NCBI RefSeq assembly: GCF_034439435.1
Contig: NZ_JAPCKJ010000004.1
Location: 398,977-462,976 of the forward strand
Length of the DNA stretch: 64,000 nucleotides
Direction of reading: 5' to 3'
From: Sarcina sp034439435
Lineage (GTDB): Bacteria > Bacillota > Clostridia > Clostridiales > Clostridiaceae
Part shown: positions 58,860 to 64,000 of the stretch, piece after piece
Numbering within the stretch: position 1 is the stretch's first letter
Layout of the letters: each line of letters opens with the position of its first letter
Notes under the pieces: generated by a model
The model's input: only the letters and a program-made list of their open reading frames with translations
Database searches by the model: none
What the model was told of the DNA's origin: nothing
Position numbers and translations under genes: made by a program

Positions 58860-60143
58860 TTAAATATTTTTTTCAATTAATCTATCTAATATGGCAGCTT
58901 TTTCTCTCCATGTATTTGCTAGAGCTTCCTCTTTTAGATAGTCATAATACTTATCTTTTTTATCAAGAGTTAAAGCAAAATCTAATTTTTCTATAAAGTC
59001 TTCATGGCTCTTTCCTATTAATACTGATTTATATTTTCTACATTCTCTCATATCAGTAGTAACTATAGGATGACCCATAGCCATGTATTCGAAAAGCTTA
59101 ACTGGACTTGTTGATTCAGTTATATCGTTTAATAAGAATGGTATAGTTGATATTGTAAAGTATTGAGAATATTTATTTAGTTCTTTATAATCAACAACAC
59201 CTAAATAATGTACATTGTCAAATTCATCTACTTTACTATCTTTAAAGCTATTATCATATAAAAATCCTATTAATACTATTTCGTAGTTAGGTCTTTCTTT
59301 AGCTACTTTTTTAAGTAAATCATAATCAAACCATTTTGCTAAAGCTCCAAAATATCCTATTATAGGATTTCCTTTGCTTACTATATCTTTTAACTTCTCT
59401 GGAACCTCATCACTTCTATATTGCCAATGATCATATTGTACTCCATTTGTTATCATAGCAACATTCTCTGTGCCTCTTATCTCTTCTATCTCTTCTATAA
59501 GCTTATCAGCTGAACCTACAGCTATATTACTCTTATCTTCTATAATATGTTTATGTCTATCATATACAAAGTCAGGTAAATGTCCTGATATCTCGTCTGA
59601 AAGTTCATCTATATACTCATATATTATTTTAAATCCATTATCAGTATATTTCTCTTTTATATATTGTTCATCTAAATAAACATCTGTTGAGTAAAGAGAT
59701 AAGAACTTATGTCCTTTATACTCCTTTAAGATATCAAACATAGCATTTTGTAAAGCAAAATTAGCCATATTAACTAGGTAAAGTCTATCCTTTAGCTTTT
59801 CAACAGTCTTTATATCTGGATCAAACTGTTCAGAAGTTCTATAAAAATAAAGATATCCATCATCAGTAAGTTCATTAGCCATATGCTGTGAACGCTGGAA
59901 TAATGGAATATTCCACCCTACTCTTGAGTCAAAAACAACAACGGCTTTAAACTTCTCTTTATTTAATATTTCATGAAATATAGCATTAGCTTCTTCGTAG
60001 TTTTTTCTATAAACTAAGGCATTGTTATCCATCTTACCTTTAATACGTCTTTTTATATATCTTAAAATTCTCTTTATAACTTCTATTAAACCATCTTCTC
60101 TAAGTACTTCCGTTGCTCTCTTAGCAATTCTACCTATACTCAT
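58860..60143 (-). CDS. Glycosyltransferase (GT4-like), paralogue 3
   Basis: 427 residues. A basic N-terminus (about 1-40, rich in Arg and Lys) could bind the membrane surface. Then VVFDSRVGWNIPLFQRSQHMANEL (in part), KFLSLYSTDVYLDEQYIK, KIIYEYIDELSDEISGHLP, YFGALAKWFDYDLLKKVAKE and SPVKLFEYMAMGHPIVTTDMRE, all shared with its two paralogues. Tandem duplication and divergence is the clear history. GGAGG precedes ATG 60143. It begins 13 nt after the upstream Wzt stop, so it is in the same operon. Confidence 0.88.
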   Translation of the reverse strand: MSIGRIAKRATEVLREDGLIEVIKRILRYIKRRIKGKMDNNALVYRKNYEEANAIFHEILNKEKFKAVVVFDSRVGWNIPLFQRSQHMANELTDDGYLYFYRTSEQFDPDIKTVEKLKDRLYLVNMANFALQNAMFDILKEYKGHKFLSLYSTDVYLDEQYIKEKYTDNGFKIIYEYIDELSDEISGHLPDFVYDRHKHIIEDKSNIAVGSADKLIEEIEEIRGTENVAMITNGVQYDHWQYRSDEVPEKLKDIVSKGNPIIGYFGALAKWFDYDLLKKVAKERPNYEIVLIGFLYDNSFKDSKVDEFDNVHYLGVVDYKELNKYSQYFTISTIPFLLNDITESTSPVKLFEYMAMGHPIVTTDMRECRKYKSVLIGKSHEDFIEKLDFALTLDKKDKYYDYLKEEALANTWREKAAILDRLIEKNI

Positions 60144-60156
60144 ACTATTCCTCCGA

Positions 60157-61329
60157 TTAATTACCCCAAGAATGTCCTAGTATTAAGAAACCTTCGCCTC
60201 TATACTTATCATTCAAAGTAAAACTATATGCATTTATTTTTCTATATACTTCCTCATCACCATCTCTTAAGACAAAGTCAATATAATAAACTCCTGCTAC
60301 TAAGTTAACTTTGTTTAAAGATACATTTAATTTATTAACTCCTAAATTAAAAGGAATTCTCTTCATATTATCTTTACTATTTATACCACAGACAAACTGA
60401 TCATTTCCTCTAGTCGTACCTGGCTCATAGTCAGTTTTTCTAAATTCTAAAACTATATTAGGGTCTTTTAAATCATTTGAAATAAGATCATACTCAACCT
60501 CTAAGTTTATAGTTTCGTGATATTCAACTTCCTTAACATTAGATTTAACTAATATACTATTTATTATGTCACTTTTGTGCTCTTTTAGTTGTTCTATATT
60601 AGCTGGATTGAAATTTAAATTGTAGTATCTCTCTACTACAATTACGGAATTCCCATCATCCACAACTTCACCTTTTTGAAGCCATATTGCTCTATCACAG
60701 AATTTTTTAACTGTACCAAGTCCATGAGAAACGTAAAGTATTGTCTTACCTTTTTTCTTAAACTCATTAAACTTTTCCATACATTTAACTTGAAAGCCAA
60801 CATCACCAACTGATAATATTTCGTCAACTATTAATATATCAGGATCTACGTTTATAGCTACAGCAAAAGCTAACCTTGCAAACATACCACTTGAATAGTT
60901 TTTTACAGGTTGATCTATAAATTTACCTATATCAGCAAATTCTAATATATCCTTTAATCTTGAATCTATCTCTTCCTTTGTTAAACCATTTAAGCTACCA
61001 TTAAAATAAATGTTTTCCATACCTGTAAGCTCTGGATTGAATCCAGAACCTAATTCTAGCATGGATGCTAATCTTCCATTTATCTCAATTTCTCCTGAAG
61101 TAGGAAATGCTACACCTGTTAGCAATTTTAAAAGTGTTGATTTACCGGCCCCATTATGACCGATAATACCAACACATTCGCCTTTGCCTATTTCAAAAGA
61201 AACTCCTTTTAGAGCATAAAATTCTTTTATATTCTTTTCTTTACCAAAAGCATTAGCTAATCTTTCAGCTCTCTTTTGATATAATTTATATTTTTTAGTT
61301 AAGTTTCTAACTCTTATAGCAACAGACAT
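60157..61329 (-). CDS. Wzt-type polysaccharide ABC ATPase, copy 1
   Basis: 390 residues. ATPase domain (about 1-235): FEIGKGECVGIIGHNGAGKST (Walker A GHNGAGKST), NYSSGMFARLAFAVAI and ILIVDEILSVGDVGF. C-terminal Wzt-type domain (about 250-390) with LVAGVYYIDFVLRDGDEEVY and a final GHSWG. It follows the permease gene by 17 nt with AGAGG before ATG 61329, so the permease-ATPase pair is a unit. About 60 percent of the ATPase domain is shared with copy 2 by eye, whereas the C-terminal domains are far more different. Confidence 0.93.
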   Translation of the reverse strand: MSVAIRVRNLTKKYKLYQKRAERLANAFGKEKNIKEFYALKGVSFEIGKGECVGIIGHNGAGKSTLLKLLTGVAFPTSGEIEINGRLASMLELGSGFNPELTGMENIYFNGSLNGLTKEEIDSRLKDILEFADIGKFIDQPVKNYSSGMFARLAFAVAINVDPDILIVDEILSVGDVGFQVKCMEKFNEFKKKGKTILYVSHGLGTVKKFCDRAIWLQKGEVVDDGNSVIVVERYYNLNFNPANIEQLKEHKSDIINSILVKSNVKEVEYHETINLEVEYDLISNDLKDPNIVLEFRKTDYEPGTTRGNDQFVCGINSKDNMKRIPFNLGVNKLNVSLNKVNLVAGVYYIDFVLRDGDEEVYRKINAYSFTLNDKYRGEGFLILGHSWGN

Positions 61330-61346
61330 ATTCTGTACCTCTCTTT

Positions 61347-62168
61347 TTATAAAACATCATCAAATTCTGGTCTAAATTTATTGAATACTTTAGAACCAAA
61401 TATGAATAATATTATTGTTACTATCCAGAAATAAACTCCATATTTTATACCAACTGTATGTGTTCCTAAATATGCGTCTCTAAATAAAACCGCTAAATAA
61501 TATAAAGGGTTTAATTTTAATATTGTTTCAATCCAAGGCATACTTCTAGCTACAGGCAATGATCCTGCTTGCCACATAACTGGACACATCCAGAATAAAA
61601 ATTGCATAAATACAGATATTCCATGTAGTATATCAATTGACATTACTACCCATGCAGATAATAATCTTGATAACGCTGCTAAGAATATTATTGTTATTAC
61701 AATAGCATAAATTAATTTAGGTATATTTATTAATCCTAAATCACCATTAGCTGCAAATATTATAAAGCTTATTACTAATAAAACTAAAAATGTGTAAAAA
61801 CTAATTGCTATTCTTATAGTAGGTAATATTTCTACAGGGAATTTAACCTTTTTAACCAAAAAGGAGTTAACCCTTATTGAACTCGCTCCTGCCACAATTA
61901 CGTCAGAAATAAATATCCATGGTATGTATGCTGAAACTAGCCAAACTAAGTAGCTTACTTCTACATTCTGAACTCTTTGCTTCAATCCAGTTGAAAATAT
62001 CATCCAGAAAACAGTTATCATAGCTAATGGTCTTATTATAGCCCAAGCCATTCCTAACTTAGAGCCAGCAAACTCTTTTTTAAATTCTTTCTTGGATATG
62101 CTAAATATCATTCTCCAATGAGAAAAAATACTTTTCTCAATCTCAAGCCAATCCTTCAAGTTGTTCAC
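61347..62168 (-). CDS. Wzm-type polysaccharide ABC permease
   Basis: About 273 residues, ABC-2 type with six helices. A charged N-terminal segment (LEIEKSIFSHWRMIFSISKKEFKKEFAGSKLG, in part) is followed by LAMITVFWMIFSTGL, VWLVSAYIPWIFISDVIV and the conserved LNPLYYLAVLFRDA near the C-terminus. It is homologous to TagG and Wzm, which export teichoic acids or O-antigen-like glycans. The annotated GTG (62168) lies inside the AGAGGTG ribosome site; the TTG three codons in (62159) has 6-nt spacing and may be the true start. First gene of the export operon, and the only permease for two ATPases. Confidence 0.92.
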   Translation of the reverse strand: MNNLKDWLEIEKSIFSHWRMIFSISKKEFKKEFAGSKLGMAWAIIRPLAMITVFWMIFSTGLKQRVQNVEVSYLVWLVSAYIPWIFISDVIVAGASSIRVNSFLVKKVKFPVEILPTIRIAISFYTFLVLLVISFIIFAANGDLGLINIPKLIYAIVITIIFLAALSRLLSAWVVMSIDILHGISVFMQFLFWMCPVMWQAGSLPVARSMPWIETILKLNPLYYLAVLFRDAYLGTHTVGIKYGVYFWIVTIILFIFGSKVFNKFRPEFDDVL

Positions 62169-62334
62169 CTCTGCTTATTATCTATTTTTTTGTAAAATAA
62201 CTAAACCTAATTATACCACAAATACTTGAAAAAGATTTATACATTTATCTTACAAAGTAGTAAAATCTACTTATTATTTAATATACTCTCTTAAGTATTA
62301 ACCTTTATAGATTTAACTACACATAAAAACAATA

Positions 62335-62384
62335 AAAAAAGAGTTAGATATAGGATAAAAAATCCCATATTTAACCCTTTTAAA
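62335..62384 (-). terminator. Intrinsic terminator after the parvulin gene
   Basis: GAGTTAGATATAGGAT (62341-62356) pairs imperfectly with 62362-62378 around AAAAA. On the minus strand it is followed by a long T run. It lies about 20 nt past the stop. Confidence 0.8.
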
Positions 62385-62400
62385 AGAATTTAAATTAGAA

Positions 62401-63147
62401 TTAAGCTAATTTAACACCGTACTTTTCTCTTAATTCTTTTATTAATTCTAAGTATTTCTTTTGTTGTCTTTCTTGAATTAACATGTTAACAACTTGATCT
62501 TTAACATCTTCAAAAGCTTTTGTTTTAGCTTCTGTTTTGTCTTCTACTTTTATTAAGTGATATCCAAATTGAGTTTTAACTGGAGCACTAACTACACCTA
62601 ATTCTAGGTTGAATGCAGCCTCTTCGAATTCAGGAACCATCATTCCTTTTGAGAATGAACCTAAGTTACCACCTTGTTCTTTTGAAGGACAACTTGAATA
62701 TTTGTTTGCAGCATCTTCAAAAGTAACTGCTCCTGAAGCTATTTCTTCTTCTACTTTCTTAGCTTCTTCTTCTGATTCAACTAATATATGCTTAGCTGTT
62801 ACAGTTTCTAACTCAACAAAGTTATCTTTATGATCTTCATAGTAAGCCTTTGCTTCCTCATCAGTTACAGTAACTTGTGATAAAGTTTTTTGCATAACCA
62901 TTTGAGCTAATAATTCTTTAGCAAATTTATTTAATTGATCTTTAAACTGTTCAGTTTTATCTAATCCAGTTTCTTTTGCAAATTCAGACATTAATTCAAA
63001 TGCTATAGCTTGCTCTAAAACTTGTCTTCTACCTTCTTCACTAGCAAGCATAGCTTGTTGTTGAGCTGGGTATCTTGCTATTATCTCATCTATATAGTCT
63101 GAAGTTATTTCTGTATTTCCAACTGTTGCTAAAACTTTCTTTTCCAT
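62401..63147 (-). CDS. Cytoplasmic parvulin-type peptidyl-prolyl isomerase
   Basis: 248 residues. Rotamase domain (about 115-205): KHILVESEEEAKKVEEEI (in part), FEDAANKYSSCPSKEQGGNLGSFSKGMMVPEFEEAAF (in part), and GYHLIKVEDK. A SurA-like helical N-terminal region (about 10-110) and C-terminal helix surround it. There is no signal peptide or lipobox, so unlike PrsA it should act in the cytoplasm. It catalyses cis-trans isomerisation of proline bonds or acts as a chaperone. GGAGATAATAT precedes ATG 63147. Monocistronic; divergent from the peroxiredoxin gene. Confidence 0.92.
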   Translation of the reverse strand: MEKKVLATVGNTEITSDYIDEIIARYPAQQQAMLASEEGRRQVLEQAIAFELMSEFAKETGLDKTEQFKDQLNKFAKELLAQMVMQKTLSQVTVTDEEAKAYYEDHKDNFVELETVTAKHILVESEEEAKKVEEEIASGAVTFEDAANKYSSCPSKEQGGNLGSFSKGMMVPEFEEAAFNLELGVVSAPVKTQFGYHLIKVEDKTEAKTKAFEDVKDQVVNMLIQERQQKKYLELIKELREKYGVKLA

Positions 63148-63372
63148 ATATATTATCTCCTTTGCAATTAAAGTTTTATTTTCCTATACTTCATATATTA
63201 ACATACATTTTATGAATTACAAAGGAATTCTGAGTATTTTTATAATCTATAAAATAACTTTGGATTTTAATACAATATGTTTAAAAATTATGTATTTATT
63301 ACTTTTTAAGTTTAACAATCGTAGTTAAAATCAGATAAATTAATATTATAAATAGTTTAAAAAACCAATTTA

Positions 63373-63401
63373 TTGATAATAAATAATAATTATTATATAA
63401 T
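63373..63401 (+). promoter_or_regulatory. Peroxiredoxin gene promoter with internal palindrome
   Basis: TTGATA (63373-63378), 17-bp spacer, TATAAT (63396-63401). The 14-bp palindrome ATAATAATTATTAT (63383-63396) fills the spacer, where a repressor would block RNA polymerase. It resembles Fur/PerR-type AT-rich sites but lacks the usual 7-1-7 spacing. Confidence 0.55.
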
Positions 63402-63427
63402 ATAAACAATTAAAAGGAGGGATTCTT

Positions 63428-63895
63428 ATGTCAATTGAAATAAATAAATTAGCTCCAGACTTTAAACTTATGGGTTCTGATGAAAAAGAGCATTCTCTAA
63501 GCGATTATAAAGGAAAAAACATAGTTTTATACTTCTATCCTAAAGATAATACGGCTGGTTGTACTACTGAAGCCTGCGATTTCAGAGATAATATACAAAA
63601 CTTTAATGATCTAAATACAATTATTCTTGGAGTTTCTAGAGACTCTCTAGCATCTCATGATAAATTTATTACTAAATTATCACTTCCATTTGTATTACTT
63701 AGTGATCCTGATGAAACTGTATGTAAATTATATGATGTAATAAAAGAAAAAAATATGTATGGGAAAAAATATATGGGCATAGAAAGAAGTACCTTTATAA
63801 TTGATAAAGAAGGTATATTAGTACAAGATTTTAGAAAAGTTAGAGTTAAAGGACACATAGATAAGGTATTAGAGACTTTAAAAAATTTAGATTAA
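63428..63895 (+). CDS. bcp: Bcp-type thiol peroxidase (peroxiredoxin)
   Basis: 155 residues, the usual length. LAPDFKLMGSDEKEHSLSDYKGKNIVLYFYPKDNTAGCTTEACDF (in part) carries the peroxidatic cysteine (Cys45 of GCTTEAC) and a second cysteine five residues later (Cys50), the atypical 2-Cys Bcp pattern. LLSDPDETVCKLYDV, ERSTFIIDKEG and VRVKGHIDKVL complete the fold. It reduces hydrogen and organic peroxides with thioredoxin as donor. AAAAGGAGG precedes ATG 63428. Monocistronic, with a terminator at 63901-63929. Fits oxidative-stress defence of an anaerobe together with FprA. Confidence 0.96.
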   Translation: MSIEINKLAPDFKLMGSDEKEHSLSDYKGKNIVLYFYPKDNTAGCTTEACDFRDNIQNFNDLNTIILGVSRDSLASHDKFITKLSLPFVLLSDPDETVCKLYDVIKEKNMYGKKYMGIERSTFIIDKEGILVQDFRKVRVKGHIDKVLETLKNLD

Positions 63896-63900
63896 AACAA

Positions 63901-63929
63901 AAAATGGTCTATAAATAGACCATTTTTTT
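63901..63929 (+). terminator. Intrinsic terminator after bcp
   Basis: TGGTCTA (63905-63911) pairs with TAGACCA (63916-63922), flanked by A and T runs. Confidence 0.9.
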
Positions 63930-64000
63930 AATATTTATAATATATAATATTAAAATCTACATAATAGTTTACTATATCTATAAAAAAAGCTTAGTGAATT

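Noticed and set aside
1..64000. CRISPR array
   Set aside because: No series of regularly spaced direct repeats was seen on either strand; the repeats present are inverted or dispersed.

Overview
The window looks like the chromosome of a low-GC, anaerobic, spore-forming Firmicute, most probably Clostridium perfringens or a close relative. The support is the very AT-rich composition, strong AGGAGG ribosome sites, a fermentative and oxygen-sensitive gene set ([FeFe] hydrogenase, FprA flavodiiron protein, membrane pyrophosphatase, Etf-linked lactate oxidation) and several gene orders shared with Bacillus. The species call is inference. About 50 protein genes, one tRNA-Pro gene, many intrinsic terminators and several dispersed palindromes can be supported. 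No CRISPR array, intact prophage or transposase gene was seen.

Layout. 1-5 kb: the 3' end of a DedA gene, two DUF975 membrane paralogues, a DUF2809 protein and hppA. 5-11 kb: a kinase-fold phosphotransferase, a MacB-type ABC exporter preceded by a tiny leader ORF, a gene remnant and an HsmA-like membrane protein. 11-17 kb: a lactate-utilisation cluster (lactate permease, EtfB, ferredoxin-fused EtfA, FAD-dependent dehydrogenase) with a GntR/LldR-type regulator and palindromic operators. 17-21 kb: a membrane MutS-like ATPase, an esterase-type hydrolase and a DegV protein. 21-28 kb: uvrB, a MinJ-like PDZ protein, a Ctp protease and ftsX-ftsE, an order also found in Bacillus, then a YitT protein. 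28.8-34.9 kb: split transketolase; mazEF, a GerS/YdcC-like protein, NAD(P)HX repair enzyme, acpS and a DUF6514 protein.

35-46 kb: a large LPXTG-anchored GH85 endo-beta-N-acetylglucosaminidase, FprA, a small SSB, galE, a YihY protein, an LCP (LytR-CpsA-Psr) ligase, an aldose-1-epimerase-like protein and a DUF1836 protein. 46-54.8 kb: abrB with a Spo0A box in its leader and two C-rich-loop hairpins behind it; rsmI-trmN6; a PcsB/CwlO-like NlpC/P60 hydrolase; tRNA-Pro; a bifunctional autolysin preceded by an unlisted 48-residue membrane peptide; a group-B-like [FeFe] hydrogenase; and a HAD phosphatase. 54.8-62.2 kb: a surface-polysaccharide export locus with one Wzm-type permease, two Wzt-type ATPases and three paralogous glycosyltransferases. 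62.4-64 kb: a cytoplasmic parvulin and a Bcp peroxiredoxin.

The least explained signals are two families of dispersed palindromic elements with long and short forms, a 49-bp perfect palindrome after the GH85 gene, an 18-bp palindrome at the likely ftsE transcription start, the tandem C-rich-loop hairpins behind abrB, and the two-Wzt/three-glycosyltransferase export locus.
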